Source: Nitrospira sp. (GTDB taxonomy: Bacteria > Nitrospirota > Nitrospiria > Nitrospirales > Nitrospiraceae). Taken from it: a DNA stretch of 64,000 nucleotides. Below, one piece after another: positions 54,264 to 64,000 of the stretch. Within the stretch, counting starts at the first letter, position 1. Each line of letters opens with the position of its first letter. A model generated the notes under the pieces. That model did no database searches and had not been told where the DNA came from. It worked only from the letters and a program-made list of their open reading frames with translations. The DNA lies in contig JAUYAO010000041.1 of NCBI GenBank assembly GCA_030692565.1, forward strand, positions 1 to 64,000, written 5' to 3'. The translations under genes were made by a program, and so were the position numbers.

Positions 54264-55700
54264 ATGAAGAAGTCATCAGGAACACAGCCCGCAAACACCC
54301 GCATTGAACGCGACACGATGGGCGAATTGGCCGTCCCCTCGGATGCCTACTACGGCGTGCAAACCGCGCGCGCCATCGAGAATTTCCCGATCAGCTCCCT
54401 CCGCATGCCGCGGTCGGTGATCCGGGCCATGGGGCTGATCAAGCGCGCCGCTGCCAGTGTCAATCAATCGCTGGGTCTCCTGGACAAGAAACCCGCGGAC
54501 GCGATCAAGGCGGCGGCCACCGAAGTGGTCGAGGGGAAACTCGACGCCGAATTTCCGGTCGACATTTTCCAAACCGGATCCGGCACCTCCACCAACATGA
54601 ATACCAACGAAGTGATTTCGAACCGGGCCACCGAGCTTCTCGGCGGCGCACGCGGGAGCAAATTGGTCCACCCGAACGATCACGTCAATTTGGGGCAATC
54701 CAGCAACGACGTGATTCCCACGGCGATTCACATCGCCGCAGGGGAGTTGATGCAGCAACAGCTCATTCCGGCCCTGACCCGTTTGCAGAAAGCCCTCGAC
54801 CGCAAGGCCAAGGAGTTCGACAAGATCGTCAAGATCGGCCGTACCCATTTGCAAGATGCCACACCGGTGCGACTGGGCCAGGAGTTCGGCGGCTATGCGC
54901 GCCAGATTGAGCTTGGTATTCAGCGCGTGAAGCGCGCACAAGATGCCCTCAGCGAAGTCGCCCTCGGCGGCACCGCGGTGGGTACCGGACTGAACTGTCA
55001 TCCAAAATTTTCCTCGAAAGTCATGGCCATCATTTCCAAAGAAACCGGCTGCGCCTTCACAGAAGCCAAGAATCATTTCGAGGCCCAGTCGGCTCAGGAT
55101 TCGTTGGTTGAAGCCAGCGGGGAGTTGCGGACAGTGACCGTGAGCCTGATGAAGATCGCCAATGATGTGCGCTGGCTCGGCTCAGGCCCGCGCTGCGGGT
55201 TGGGAGAAATCAATCTGCCGGAAACGCAGCCAGGCTCGTCGATTATGCCGGGGAAAGTGAACCCCGTGATTGCCGAATCCGTGACGATGGTCTGCGCCCA
55301 GGTCATCGGCAACGATGTCACCGTCACGATCGGCGGACAGGCGGCCAACTTCGAATTGATCGTCATGCTGCCGGTCATGGCCTACAATCTCCTGCAATCG
55401 ATCGAGCTGCTCGCCTCCGTCTCCAATAACTTTGCCGTTAAATGTATCGACGGCATCAAAGCCAATGAAGAGCGCTGCAAGAGTCTGATCGAGGAAAGCC
55501 TGGCGATGTGTACGGCGCTCGCGCCGGAAATCGGTTACGAGGCGGCCGCCAAGCTGGCCAAAGATGCCTATAAGTCCGGCAAGACCGTACGCGAAGTCGC
55601 GAAGGAGCAGAAAGTGCTCTCCGACAAACGCCTCACCGAATTGCTCGATCCCTGGCGCATGACCATGCCTGGCGGCCCGGTAGGGAGTGCGGGGGGATAA
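54264..55700 (+). CDS. fumC: Class II fumarate hydratase
   Basis: 478 residues; ATG with GAGGAG upstream. Family signatures: AYYGVQTARAIENFPI, TGSGTSTNMNTNEVISNR, VNLGQSSNDVIPTA, GRTHLQDATPVRLGQE, the GSSIMPGKVNPV loop and the C-terminal LLDPWRMTMPGG. These fit oxygen-stable FumC; aspartate ammonia-lyase is the nearest relative, but the LDPWRMTMPG ending favours fumarase. The reaction is reversible hydration of fumarate to malate in the carbon cycle. The length agrees with FumC (about 465). Confidence 0.92.
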   Translation: MKKSSGTQPANTRIERDTMGELAVPSDAYYGVQTARAIENFPISSLRMPRSVIRAMGLIKRAAASVNQSLGLLDKKPADAIKAAATEVVEGKLDAEFPVDIFQTGSGTSTNMNTNEVISNRATELLGGARGSKLVHPNDHVNLGQSSNDVIPTAIHIAAGELMQQQLIPALTRLQKALDRKAKEFDKIVKIGRTHLQDATPVRLGQEFGGYARQIELGIQRVKRAQDALSEVALGGTAVGTGLNCHPKFSSKVMAIISKETGCAFTEAKNHFEAQSAQDSLVEASGELRTVTVSLMKIANDVRWLGSGPRCGLGEINLPETQPGSSIMPGKVNPVIAESVTMVCAQVIGNDVTVTIGGQAANFELIVMLPVMAYNLLQSIELLASVSNNFAVKCIDGIKANEERCKSLIEESLAMCTALAPEIGYEAAAKLAKDAYKSGKTVREVAKEQKVLSDKRLTELLDPWRMTMPGGPVGSAGG

Positions 55701-55798
55701 GGGCGGACGGTCAACCATCCTGTCGGTGCAGCGGCATCCACGCGAGAATCGCCAGCTGAGAATCGGGGAACGATTGTGACGACGCAACGGAGCATGAC

Positions 55799-58054
55799 TT
55801 GGCCATAGTCTGGTCGGCGACGATCTTCCTGAGCGCCTTCTTACTGTTTCTCGTCCAGCCCATGATGGCAAAGATGATCCTCCCGATGTTGGGGGGGACC
55901 CCGGCGGTCTGGAATGCCTGCATGTTGTTCTTTCAGACCTCGCTCTTGGCGGGGTACGGGTATGTCCATCTCCTGAATTCATGGGTCGCGCCTCGTCGCC
56001 AGGTATTCGTCCATCTGCTCTTGCTGGCTGTTCCGCTGTTCCTCCTGCCCATCGGCATCCCAGCCGCATGGACGTCTCCCGACCAGACCAACCCTGTGCT
56101 CTGGGTGCTCCTTCTCTTGACCGTGTCGATCGGCCTTCCCTTCTTCATGCTCTCCACGACGGCCCCGCTCTTACAGAAGTGGTTTTCTTGGACCCCTCAT
56201 CCGTCTGCTCGAGATCCCTATTTCTTGTATGCCGCAAGTAATGCGGGCAGCATGGTGGCATTACTGGGCTATCCGTTCGCGATCGAACCCTGGGTTCCCC
56301 TCAGAGGCACACAAGGATTGTCGCAGACGATGCTCTGGAGCATCGGGTATGGAGTCCTTGTCGCCCTTCTTGGAACATGCGCGTGGCTCCTCAGGCGCGA
56401 ACACGCGCACGGAGCGGCGACAACGCCCCCCAGGTCGACGGCTCAGACAACTGCGCCGCTCTCGCCGCTTCCCATGCTCATTCGCCTGCGCTGGATCCTC
56501 CTGGCCTTCATTCCCTCGAGCCTGTTACTGGGGGCCACGACCCACCTCACGCTCAATGTCGCAGCCATTCCATTGCTGTGGGTCGTCCCTCTCGCGCTGT
56601 ATCTGCTGAGTTTTATTCTCGTGTTCGCGAAATGGTCTCCGGCCAATCACCGAGCCATGGTCATCACCTTACCGGTCGTACTGCTGCTCCTGATATTCAA
56701 CGCCATCCCCTTTGCCCCATCACTTACATATCTCGTTCAATTCCTGCTCCCTCTCGTGGGGTTGAGTCTGGTGGCGATGGTCTGTCATGGCGAACTAGCC
56801 AGAACGAGGCCCGCGACAGACCGGCTGACGATCTTCTATTTACTCATGTCCATTGGCGGGGCGCTCGGAGGCCTCTTCAATGCCCTGATTGCGCCGGTTG
56901 TGTTCAGCGACATCTATGAATACGACATCATGCTCGTGCTCGCCGCCTGTGTGCTGCCACGTCTAGAAGGCGCCGATCCGCTGTGGCTGTCGCACTGGAT
57001 CTCTTCCCGGTGGGGCGCACGCGTGCGGAACGCGGGAGATCTGCCGTGGATGGCAGGAGCGGGACTGACCACCGCGCTCTGTACGGCCCTCAGCTATTCG
57101 TTGGATGAACCGCCGCTCATCCTGGACGCCGCCCTCGCCGGTATTCCGTTGCTGCTGTGTTATGCCTGTATCCGGAAACCGCTTCACTTTGGATTGGCGC
57201 TCGGCGCGGTGCTCATTACCGCCAACGTCATCAGTAACGCGTTCGATGATCCAGTCCTGTACCGGACACGCTCATTCTTCGGCGTGCTCACGGTCAAAGC
57301 GGATGGAGATGTGCATCGGCTGAAGCACGGCACTATCAACCACGGCATGCAGCGTATGCAGCCGGAGATGCGACGAGAATCGGTGAGCTACTTTCATCCC
57401 GCCGGACCCTACGGACAAGTGTTTGCCGCGTTCAGCGGGACCAAATCCAAGAAGCGTATTGCCGTCACGGGCCTCGGCATCGCGGCATTGGCCAATTATG
57501 CCGAGCAGGGGCAGTCGCTGACATTTTACGAAATCGATCCGGCGGTGGTAGAGATTGCGCAAACTCCCAGGTTGTTTACGTATTACGACGACGCCGTCCG
57601 CCGCGGGGTCGATCTGCGGGTCGTTGTGGGTGATGCCCGGCTGAAAATGCTGGAAGCTCCGGACGGCGCCTACGACATGGTCATCCTGGACGCGTTTACC
57701 TCAGATGCGATCCCGGTTCATCTTCTCACCCGCGAAGCGATGGAGATGTATCTGCGGAAATTGGCTCCCAACGGTTTATTGGTCATTCACATCTCCAATC
57801 GGTATCTGGCGCTCGAGCCGGTATTGGGGAACCTCGAACACGTCCTTCATTTATTTGGGTTGAAACAGTTCGGCACGTCGGATGACACGATCCTGCAATA
57901 TGCGGCGGACATCGTGGTCATGGCAAAAGAGAAAGAAGCCTTCGGCGCCCTGGGCAAGGATCCACGGTGGACACCACTGCAACAATCCTCATCGGTCGGC
58001 CTCTGGTCCGATGATTTCTCGAACGTCGTACGCGCCATTCGATGGAGCAAATAG
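55799..58054 (+). CDS. Membrane protein with C-terminal spermidine-synthase-like domain
   Basis: 751 residues with a TTG start at 55799; no ATG precedes the first helix, so the start is uncertain. About twelve hydrophobic helices occupy residues 1-500 (IFLSAFLLFLVQPMMAKMIL opens a known fused family). Residues about 550-740 resemble a spermidine synthase methyltransferase fold: IAVTGLGIAALANYAEQG, TFYEIDPAVVEIA, VVVGDARLKML and MVILDAFTSDAIP. Such membrane-fused proteins are common, but true polyamine synthesis has not been shown for them in general. It begins 98 bases after fumC. Confidence 0.75.
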   Translation: MAIVWSATIFLSAFLLFLVQPMMAKMILPMLGGTPAVWNACMLFFQTSLLAGYGYVHLLNSWVAPRRQVFVHLLLLAVPLFLLPIGIPAAWTSPDQTNPVLWVLLLLTVSIGLPFFMLSTTAPLLQKWFSWTPHPSARDPYFLYAASNAGSMVALLGYPFAIEPWVPLRGTQGLSQTMLWSIGYGVLVALLGTCAWLLRREHAHGAATTPPRSTAQTTAPLSPLPMLIRLRWILLAFIPSSLLLGATTHLTLNVAAIPLLWVVPLALYLLSFILVFAKWSPANHRAMVITLPVVLLLLIFNAIPFAPSLTYLVQFLLPLVGLSLVAMVCHGELARTRPATDRLTIFYLLMSIGGALGGLFNALIAPVVFSDIYEYDIMLVLAACVLPRLEGADPLWLSHWISSRWGARVRNAGDLPWMAGAGLTTALCTALSYSLDEPPLILDAALAGIPLLLCYACIRKPLHFGLALGAVLITANVISNAFDDPVLYRTRSFFGVLTVKADGDVHRLKHGTINHGMQRMQPEMRRESVSYFHPAGPYGQVFAAFSGTKSKKRIAVTGLGIAALANYAEQGQSLTFYEIDPAVVEIAQTPRLFTYYDDAVRRGVDLRVVVGDARLKMLEAPDGAYDMVILDAFTSDAIPVHLLTREAMEMYLRKLAPNGLLVIHISNRYLALEPVLGNLEHVLHLFGLKQFGTSDDTILQYAADIVVMAKEKEAFGALGKDPRWTPLQQSSSVGLWSDDFSNVVRAIRWSK

Positions 58055-58115
58055 CGCATATCTCCTGGAGTGGCTATCCCGCGAGACGGCCCGGAAGGTG
58101 AAATGCTCCAAAACT

Positions 58116-58145
58116 TTGACACCCCAAAAGTCTCTATGCTAATGT
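58116..58145 (+). promoter_or_regulatory. Promoter of the ferredoxin-NADP reductase-like gene
   Basis: TTGACA (58116-58121) and TAATGT (58140-58145) with an 18-base spacer and a TGC extension before the -10; start codon 57 bases downstream. Confidence 0.5.
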
Positions 58146-58201
58146 CCGCGAAACTGTTGGGGTTCTAGTCACTTTCTATTCACTTCTTTAGGGAATACCG
58201 C

Positions 58202-59560
58202 ATGAGCGCACAGGGTAAGCATGTGATCATTGTGGCCGGAGCCGGACCAGCCGGAATGGCCGCTTCAAATATGCTGGCGAAGGCCGGCCATGACGTCATC
58301 ATACTGAACCGCGACATCAAGTTCGGCGGGCTGGCAGAATACGGAATATTTCCGGCCAAGCTGAAATTGCGCGGCGGCCTGAAAAAGCAATATTGGGAAA
58401 TGCTGGAGCAGCCGAACGTGCACTACTTCGGCAACGTGTCCATCGGGAAGGGGAAAGACCTGACCGTGGAGGACGTTCGCGCTCTCGGCGCCAGCGCAGT
58501 TGTCTTTGCGATCGGCGCACAAGGCACCAAGGCCATCGGCGTAGAGGGGGATTCGGCAGAGGGGGTATTCCATGCCAAGGATGTGGTCTACCACTTCAAC
58601 CGCTTGCCGGGATTCGGCGATCGGCCGTTTGAAGTCGGAAAGCATGTGGCTGTGATCGGAGCCGGCGACGTCATGGTCGATATCGCCCATTGGCTGATTC
58701 GCTATAAGAAGGTGGAACGCGTCACGGCCATCGTGCGACGCGGCCCCCTGGAACGAAAATACAACCCGAAAGAAATCCGGTCAGTCTGCGCGAATATGGA
58801 TGTCGAGGGGATCACCGCAGAAGTGGCGCGCATCAAGGACCGTCTCGCCGCCGTCGGCCAGAATGCCGACGAAGTCCTGAAAGGTCTGACGGACGAATTC
58901 ACTAAGTGCGAACCGGCCGTCAGCCCCACGAAAATGGGGTTCAAGTTCTTGGCATCGCCGAAACGCATTTTGGTCGATGGCAACAATCGGGTGCGCGGCT
59001 TGGAGATGGAAGACAATAAGCTGGAGCCTAAAGGCACCGACACGGCCGCCGTCGGACTCAAGCAGTATTACGAGTTCCCCTGCGACGCCGTCGTCTTTGC
59101 GGTCGGCGACAAGGTGGACGAGACCGTAGGGCTCCCCTATAAGAACGGACTGTTTGTCACCAATCCCAACAAGACCAACAACGATCCAGACGATGCGCTT
59201 TTCCAGGCCTATGACGAGGCGACCGGGAAAGCCGTGGATGGGGTCTTCCTCACAGGATGGGCGCGTAAGGCCAGCGAAGGGCTCGTTGGTGTCGCCAAGC
59301 GAGACGGGGAGTGGTGCGCGGAAGTGGTGACTCGCTATCTGGACACAAAGAATCAAGGCCAGCCGGTCTCAGCAAAAGCCGTCACAGACAAACTCACTGG
59401 TTTGTTGAAGGAACGAAAAAGCCGACCGGTGAACCTTGCAGGACTTAAAGCGCTCGATGCCGCGGAGAAAGCCCATAGCGGCGCGACGGACTGTATCGGG
59501 GAATTCAAATACGCCACCAACCAAGAAATGCTCAACTTGATCGAGCGGCACTCGCACTAG
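58202..59560 (+). CDS. FAD-dependent ferredoxin-NADP reductase/glutamate-synthase-small-subunit-like protein
   Basis: 452 residues; ATG with AGGGA upstream. FAD-binding loop VAGAGPAGMAASNML at residues 11-25, a second Rossmann loop VAVIGAGDVMVDIAHWL near residue 151 for NAD(P), and the C-terminal FAD motif VFLTGWARKASEG near residue 350. This order matches adrenodoxin-reductase/FprA-type and GltD-type flavoproteins. No iron-sulphur cysteine clusters are seen at the N-terminus, unlike GltD. It probably moves electrons between NAD(P)H and ferredoxin, which would suit an organism with a ferredoxin-dependent carbon cycle; the partner is not known. Confidence 0.75.
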   Translation: MSAQGKHVIIVAGAGPAGMAASNMLAKAGHDVIILNRDIKFGGLAEYGIFPAKLKLRGGLKKQYWEMLEQPNVHYFGNVSIGKGKDLTVEDVRALGASAVVFAIGAQGTKAIGVEGDSAEGVFHAKDVVYHFNRLPGFGDRPFEVGKHVAVIGAGDVMVDIAHWLIRYKKVERVTAIVRRGPLERKYNPKEIRSVCANMDVEGITAEVARIKDRLAAVGQNADEVLKGLTDEFTKCEPAVSPTKMGFKFLASPKRILVDGNNRVRGLEMEDNKLEPKGTDTAAVGLKQYYEFPCDAVVFAVGDKVDETVGLPYKNGLFVTNPNKTNNDPDDALFQAYDEATGKAVDGVFLTGWARKASEGLVGVAKRDGEWCAEVVTRYLDTKNQGQPVSAKAVTDKLTGLLKERKSRPVNLAGLKALDAAEKAHSGATDCIGEFKYATNQEMLNLIERHSH

Positions 59561-59568
59561 CCGAACCA

Positions 59569-59593
59569 GGGGGGACGGTTCAGCCGTCTCCCC
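59569..59593. terminator. Hairpin between convergent genes
   Basis: GGGGGGACGG (59569-59578)/CCGTCTCCCC (59584-59593) forms a 10-pair stem with one G-U wobble, a 5-base loop and no uridine tract. It overlaps the nadK stop and may limit read-through from both sides. Confidence 0.4.
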
Positions 59594-60440
59594 ATTTCAG
59601 CTTCTCCCGCAACACTTCATAATATCGCGTCTCTGGAAACCGGATCAGCCTCGTGCGATGTTCCGAGACTTTGATCTCAATCGTATCGCCTTGCGAAATA
59701 GCCACACCCACCTGGCCATCCATGGTGGCCATCGCTCCGTCATCCTTACTGGTCAGCGTCACTTCGATTTCCGCTCCAGCCGGGACAATCAACGGACGAT
59801 GGGTGAGCGTGTGGGGACAGATCGGGGTCAACACCAACGACTGCACTGCCGGAGCTAGGATCGGACCGCCGGCCGAAAGAGAGTAGGCGGTCGATCCTGT
59901 CGGGGTGCTGACGATCAATCCGTCGCCGCGCAAATTCGTCACGAACTCGCCCTGAATGGCAATTTTCAGCTCAATCATTCTCGCCAAGGTGCCCTTGCTG
60001 ATCACGACATCATTGAGGACAGCCCCTTGCGTCACCGTTTCCCCATGCCGGTGCACATGGGTCTTGAGCATCAGACGCTCATCCAACACAAAGTCGTTGG
60101 CAAAGACTCGCTCAAGCGAGGGATAGAGATTCTCCAGACGGACTTCGGTAAGAAACCCCAGCCCGCCCATGTTGACCCCGAGAATGGGAATGCCCCGTTC
60201 GCCGGCGAGCCGCGCCGCATTCAACATCGTCCCGTCACCACCTAATACCAACAACACATCGGCCTGATTGGCCAGCTGCGTTTTCTGAATTCCCCCGGTC
60301 TCGCCAAGCAATGCAGCGGACGTCGTATCTAATAGCGCAACGATATTCTTCGCCCGCAACCAGGAGACAACGCTCTGCAGCGTTTCCTTGACCTCTGGAA
60401 ATTTCGGCTTCGTGAGAATGCCAATGCTCTTACGTTGCAT
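59580..60440 (-). CDS. nadK: NAD kinase
   Basis: 286 residues; ATG at 60440. The family motif LGGDGTMLNAARL is near residue 66, followed by GVNMGGLGFLTEV, the LNDVVISKG segment, and DGLIVSTPTGSTAYSLSAGG, which together form the ATP/NAD site. The enzyme makes NADP from NAD and is usually essential. The length is normal. It converges with the flavoprotein gene. A clear promoter lies about 50 bases upstream. Confidence 0.93.
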   Translation of the reverse strand: MQRKSIGILTKPKFPEVKETLQSVVSWLRAKNIVALLDTTSAALLGETGGIQKTQLANQADVLLVLGGDGTMLNAARLAGERGIPILGVNMGGLGFLTEVRLENLYPSLERVFANDFVLDERLMLKTHVHRHGETVTQGAVLNDVVISKGTLARMIELKIAIQGEFVTNLRGDGLIVSTPTGSTAYSLSAGGPILAPAVQSLVLTPICPHTLTHRPLIVPAGAEIEVTLTSKDDGAMATMDGQVGVAISQGDTIEIKVSEHRTRLIRFPETRYYEVLREKLKWGDG

Positions 60441-60486
60441 ATCGATACCGGCGTGCCTTCAATTGTGGAGTGGCGAAAGGTGCGGG

Positions 60487-60516
60487 ATTGTATCGGGACG
60501 GTTCTCAGACTGTCAA
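60487..60516 (-). promoter_or_regulatory. Sigma70 promoter of nadK
   Basis: Minus strand TTGACA (60516-60511) and TACAAT (60492-60487) with an 18-base spacer; the start codon at 60440 gives a leader of about 40 bases. Confidence 0.6.
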
Positions 60517-60615
60517 CGAAACGATCCCACGCACATGATGAGCCAAAGTCGAGCACCTGACACATAACCATTTATGTATGATTGACTTTCATCATTGTAG
60601 GATTTGCGTGCAACC

Positions 60616-60644
60616 TTGACACTCGAAAAGCCGGTAGTTAGAAT
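60616..60644 (+). promoter_or_regulatory. Sigma70 promoter of clpC
   Basis: TTGACA (60616-60621) and TAGAAT (60639-60644), 17-base spacer; start codon at 60717, about 65 bases after the predicted transcription start. The sequence between the nadK and clpC promoters shows nothing further. Confidence 0.65.
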
Positions 60645-60716
60645 TAGGCCAAGATTTTCCATAGGTTCGCGCGACCGGAACCACTACGAGTCTATACCAG
60701 ACCAGAAGGAGGCAGG

Positions 60717-63143
60717 ATGTTCGAACGATTCACGGACAAGGGTCGGAAGATCATCATCCTGGCACGGGAAGAGGCCGAGCGGCACCAGAACGATTATCTC
60801 GGGACGGAGCACTTGGTTCTCGCGATTCTCCGTGAATCCGACGGTATCGCCCTGATGATCCTGAAAAAAATGGGCCTCTCGACCGAACAGATCCGGCTCG
60901 AAATTGAGCGGAACTTGCCCGGCGGTGGGACCACGATGACGTTTGGGGAAATTCCCTTTAGCCCGCGCGTCAAGAAAGTCATTGAATACGGTGTGGAAGA
61001 GGCCAGACTGTTGGGCCATAACCATATCGGCAGTGAGCATCTCCTGCTCGGCCTATTGCGGGAGGAAGAAGGGATCGGCGGAAAGATTCTCCGTAGCCTC
61101 GGAGCCAATCTCCTGACGGCCAGACAGTTGACCGTCACCTTCCTGAGAAAGTCCGCTCCGCGGGAGCGAGACCGGAAGAGCAACACGCCGGCGCTCGATG
61201 AATTCGGACGGGATCTGACCCAGATGGCCCAAGAAGGTCTGTTAGATCCGGTCATCGGTCGCGCCGATGAAATCGAACGCGTCCTTCAGATTCTCAGCCG
61301 TCGGACCAAAAATAATCCGGTCCTCATCGGAGAGTCGGGTGTCGGCAAGACCGCCATCGTCGAAGGCTTGGCCCAACGAATCATACAGTCAGAAGTTCCG
61401 GATAATCTCTTGTCGCGCCGGGTCATCGCACTCGACCTTGGTTCGCTGGTTGCCGGAACAAAATACCGCGGCCAGTTTGAAGAGCGGCTCAAGGTCGTGA
61501 TGAAGGAAATTGTGCAGGCCGGCAATATCATCATCTTCATCGATGAATTGCACACGCTCGTCGGAGCCGGAGCGGCCGAGGGATCGATCGATGCCTCTAA
61601 CATGCTGAAGCCCGCGCTGTCCCGTGGCGAGATCCAATGCATCGGCGCCACCACGCTGGACGAATACCGCAAGCACATCGAAAAAGACGGCGCCCTCAAG
61701 CGACGGTTCCAGCCGATTCATGTGCAGCCCCCGAGCATGGATGAGGCCGTGCTGATCATCCAGGGTCTCAGAGACCGATACGAAGAGCACCATGGCGTCG
61801 AGATCTCTGAGGATGCCATCATCGAGGCGGTGAAACTGTCCGACCGGTACATCACCGATCGATTCCTCCCGGACAAAGCGATCGATTTGATCGACGAAAC
61901 CGGCTCGCGCGCCAAACTCCAGACCTATGCCTTGCCGTCTGAGCTGAAGGCGATGGAGCAGGAACTCAAGAAAGTCTCGCGGGATAAAGAACTCGCGATC
62001 TCCATGCAGAACTTCGAAGAAGCCGTGCGCCACCGTGAAGAAGAAGAGCGGTTGCGCAAACTGCTGGATGAATCGAAGCGCGAATGGAAAAAGAGCCAGG
62101 AAAAGAACAAGCCGACCATCGGAAAAGAAGATGTGGCCTACGTCGTCTCGAAGATGACGGGCATCCCGCTCTTTAAACTGGAAGAAGAAGAGTCGAACAA
62201 GTTGCTGCACATGGAGGATTTCCTCCACAAACGCGTCATCGGCCAGAACGAAGCGATTTCGGCCGTATCGCGCGCCATCCGCCGCTCACGGGCGGGTTTG
62301 AAAGATGCGAAGAAGCCGATCGGCTCGTTTATTTTCATGGGTCCCACCGGCGTCGGCAAAACCGAGTTGGCCAGGACCGTCGCAGAATTCTTATTCAACA
62401 GCGAAGATGCCTTGATTCGCGTCGACATGTCCGAATACCAAGAGAAGTTCACCAGCTCGCGACTCTTTGGAGCGCCTCCGGGCTATGTCGGCTACGAAGA
62501 GGGCGGACAGCTGACCGAGAAGGTCCGTCGCCGTCCGTATTCTGTCGTGCTCTTCGATGAAATCGAGAAGGCCCATCCGGACGTCTTCAATGTGCTGCTT
62601 CAAGTCTTAGACGACGGTGTGCTGACCGACAGCCTGGGTCGTAAGATAGATTTCAAGAACACCGTGATCATCATGACGTCGAATATCGGCACCAAGATGA
62701 TCCAAAAAGGTGTGTCGCTCGGCTTCCAGAGTACGGAAGGGGAGCAGGCGAGGAGAAAGAAGGAAGAAGTGATGGGCGAATTGCGCCGCTCCTTCAGCCC
62801 TGAGTTCCTGAACCGGATCGACGAAGTCGTAATCTTCCATCAACTGGAGAAGGAACAGCTCTACACCATCCTTGATATCCTGGTTCGTGAGCTGAACGCA
62901 CGGCTTGTGGAAAAGGGTGTCGAGATCGAGCTGGATGACGAAGTCAAACAATGGCTGATCAAAGAAGGATATGAGCCGTTGTATGGGGCCCGCCCGATGC
63001 GCCGGACCATTCAACGCGCCATCGGCGATCCGCTCTCCGATGACCTCATCAGAGGACGGTTCAAGGACAGCCGCAAGATCAAGGTCGTGCTTCGCGACGG
63101 AGCCCCAACCTTCATCGAGCAGGAGACGATGGCCAGCGTCTAA
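60717..63143 (+). CDS. clpC: ATP-dependent Clp protease ATP-binding subunit ClpC
   Basis: 808 residues; ATG with GGAGG upstream. Two Clp-N repeats at residues 1-145 ([37 protein letters not shown]); first AAA module with Walker A GESGVGKT near residue 203 and Walker [15 protein letters not shown]; a central UVR-type coiled segment ([20 protein letters not shown]); second AAA module with GPTGVGKTE near residue 541 and [14 protein letters not shown]. It unfolds proteins for ClpP. Size, the UVR segment and the short middle region point to ClpC, not ClpA or ClpB. No McsB/CtsR genes are adjacent. Confidence 0.93.
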   Translation: MFERFTDKGRKIIILAREEAERHQNDYLGTEHLVLAILRESDGIALMILKKMGLSTEQIRLEIERNLPGGGTTMTFGEIPFSPRVKKVIEYGVEEARLLGHNHIGSEHLLLGLLREEEGIGGKILRSLGANLLTARQLTVTFLRKSAPRERDRKSNTPALDEFGRDLTQMAQEGLLDPVIGRADEIERVLQILSRRTKNNPVLIGESGVGKTAIVEGLAQRIIQSEVPDNLLSRRVIALDLGSLVAGTKYRGQFEERLKVVMKEIVQAGNIIIFIDELHTLVGAGAAEGSIDASNMLKPALSRGEIQCIGATTLDEYRKHIEKDGALKRRFQPIHVQPPSMDEAVLIIQGLRDRYEEHHGVEISEDAIIEAVKLSDRYITDRFLPDKAIDLIDETGSRAKLQTYALPSELKAMEQELKKVSRDKELAISMQNFEEAVRHREEEERLRKLLDESKREWKKSQEKNKPTIGKEDVAYVVSKMTGIPLFKLEEEESNKLLHMEDFLHKRVIGQNEAISAVSRAIRRSRAGLKDAKKPIGSFIFMGPTGVGKTELARTVAEFLFNSEDALIRVDMSEYQEKFTSSRLFGAPPGYVGYEEGGQLTEKVRRRPYSVVLFDEIEKAHPDVFNVLLQVLDDGVLTDSLGRKIDFKNTVIIMTSNIGTKMIQKGVSLGFQSTEGEQARRKKEEVMGELRRSFSPEFLNRIDEVVIFHQLEKEQLYTILDILVRELNARLVEKGVEIELDDEVKQWLIKEGYEPLYGARPMRRTIQRAIGDPLSDDLIRGRFKDSRKIKVVLRDGAPTFIEQETMASV

Positions 63144-63190
63144 CCCGTCCATCGGGATACGCTCGTACGACAGAGTGAGATTGATTCATC

Positions 63191-63232
63191 TGCACCCCCT
63201 GCGGTCATTGACCGCAGGGGGTGCATGCTTTT
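63191..63232 (+). terminator. Rho-independent terminator after clpC
   Basis: Perfect 15-base stem TGCACCCCCTGCGGT/ACCGCAGGGGGTGCA with a 5-base loop (63191-63225), followed by TGCTTTTC. Confidence 0.85.
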
Positions 63233-63263
63233 CAGCGACAGAGTGTGATAACTCTACAGAGTC

Positions 63264-64000
63264 ATGACGACGAGTCCATCCGCTGCAACTGAACACACCA
63301 CTTCCTGGACCCCATGCCCGATACTGGGGATTGAATCCTCCTGCGATGAAACATCGGCTGCAATCCTGAATCACGATGGAACGGTCCTCTCGAACATCGT
63401 GTCCTCACAAGACTCAGTTCATCGCCAGTTCGGCGGCGTGGTGCCTGAGCTGGCCGCACGCGCCCATCTGAGTACCATTGACCGGGTTGTCCAGTCCGCG
63501 CTGGTTGAAGCACGTCTTTCCAGGCATGACCTTGGGGCCATCGCCGTCACACAAGGACCCGGCCTCGCCGGTGCGCTTCTGGTCGGACTCAATTACGCCA
63601 AAGGATTGGCCTATGGGCTCTCGCTCCCGCTTGTTGGCGTCAATCATCTAGAAGGACATATCGCCTCTGCCTGGCTGGCGGATCCCGCATTCCCGTTCCC
63701 CTGCATTGTTCTTGTCGTATCCGGTGGGCATACCCATTTATTCAGGAGGGAAGCCGATGGTCGAACCATACTATTGGGCTGCACCAGGGACGATGCCGCC
63801 GGTGAAGCGTTTGATAAGGGCGCGCAGATGCTCGGCCTTGATTATCCTGGTGGCCCCGCGATCGATCGCCTGGCGCGCCAAGGGAACCCCAAAGCCATTC
63901 GCTTCCCCTTGTCTCGCTTACAAAAGAGCAGCTTGGAGTTCAGCTTCAGCGGGCTGAAGACATCGTTGCTCTATCGGCTTCGAGGAATGGACGCAGCGGC
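63264..64000 (+). CDS. tsaD: tRNA N6-adenosine threonylcarbamoyltransferase TsaD (5' part)
   Basis: The frame is open from the ATG at 63264 to the end of the window (245 codons); the gene continues beyond. GIESSCDETSAAI at residues 22-34 is the family start, after a longer than usual 20-residue leader; an alternative start inside that leader is not available as ATG. HLEGHIASAWL carries the metal-binding histidines, LVVSGGHTHLF the nucleotide loop, and DDAAGEAFDKGAQMLGLDYPGG follows. With TsaB, TsaC and TsaE it makes t6A37 in tRNAs reading ANN codons. Normally essential. Confidence 0.93.
   Translation, partial: MTTSPSAATEHTTSWTPCPILGIESSCDETSAAILNHDGTVLSNIVSSQDSVHRQFGGVVPELAARAHLSTIDRVVQSALVEARLSRHDLGAIAVTQGPGLAGALLVGLNYAKGLAYGLSLPLVGVNHLEGHIASAWLADPAFPFPCIVLVVSGGHTHLFRREADGRTILLGCTRDDAAGEAFDKGAQMLGLDYPGGPAIDRLARQGNPKAIRFPLSRLQKSSLEFSFSGLKTSLLYRLRGMDAA

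Noticed and set aside
60441-60716. Possible tRNA or small RNA in the nadK-clpC gap
   Set aside because: No cloverleaf or T-loop sequence was found; divergent promoters explain the gap.

Overview
The window reads like a chromosomal segment of a Nitrospira-type bacterium (phylum Nitrospirota). This is inference from gene content: an exosortase with VPLPA-CTERM proteins and an adjoining PEP-CTERM-type polysaccharide operon, ACT-domain malic enzyme, citrate synthase, class II fumarase, ClpC and TsaD, on a GC-rich backbone. No rRNA, tRNA or CRISPR array was seen.

Bases 1-17179 form a surface-polysaccharide locus. It starts inside a UDP-GlcNAc 2-epimerase gene. A tightly packed, AT-richer block (about 773-14600) follows: HAD phosphatase, nucleotidyltransferase, nucleotidyltransferase-kinase fusion, flippase, putative glycosyltransferase, Wzy-like polymerase, glycosyltransferases, a serine-acetyltransferase-like enzyme, a CapK/PaaK-like adenylating enzyme and a secreted DUF4091 protein. 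A heparinase II/III-like protein and a GT4 glycosyltransferase close the locus on GC-rich DNA.

Bases 16583-21767 are unusual. The 3' end of the last glycosyltransferase gene occurs three times (one complete gene, two 5'-truncated copies). The copies are separated or interrupted by small cargo: a hendecad-repeat coiled-coil gene, a DUF4160/DUF2442 pair, a VapBC pair and a MntA/HepT pair. Removing 20823-21686 would rebuild homology to another copy almost to the base, so the MntA/HepT segment is a visible insertion; its HepT is truncated at the junction.

Bases 22059-25443 carry three VPLPA-CTERM secreted proteins and a second VapBC module bracketed by 108-bp direct repeats. Bases 25797-38361 are the matching export and sorting operon: exosortase-EpsI fusion, WecA-like initiating transferase, PrsT-like TPR lipoprotein, Wza-like export protein, outer-membrane barrel, Wzc-like chain-length protein, tyrosine autokinase, AAA ATPase and a response regulator. 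The likely logic is that the operon makes and exports a polysaccharide while the exosortase processes the VPLPA-CTERM proteins. A dispersed GAGGTT-rich palindromic repeat family runs through 18-38 kb, and one copy lies in frame inside the exosortase gene.

Bases 38445-64000 are mostly housekeeping: SixA-like phosphatase, Ppx/GppA, a Pal-like lipoprotein, a DUF255-aldo/keto reductase fusion, malic enzyme, a J-domain protein, RNase D, a membrane GGDEF-like protein, an ArsC/Spx-like protein, citrate synthase, Hsp20, fumarase, a membrane spermidine-synthase-like protein, a ferredoxin-NADP reductase-like flavoprotein, NAD kinase, ClpC and the start of tsaD.
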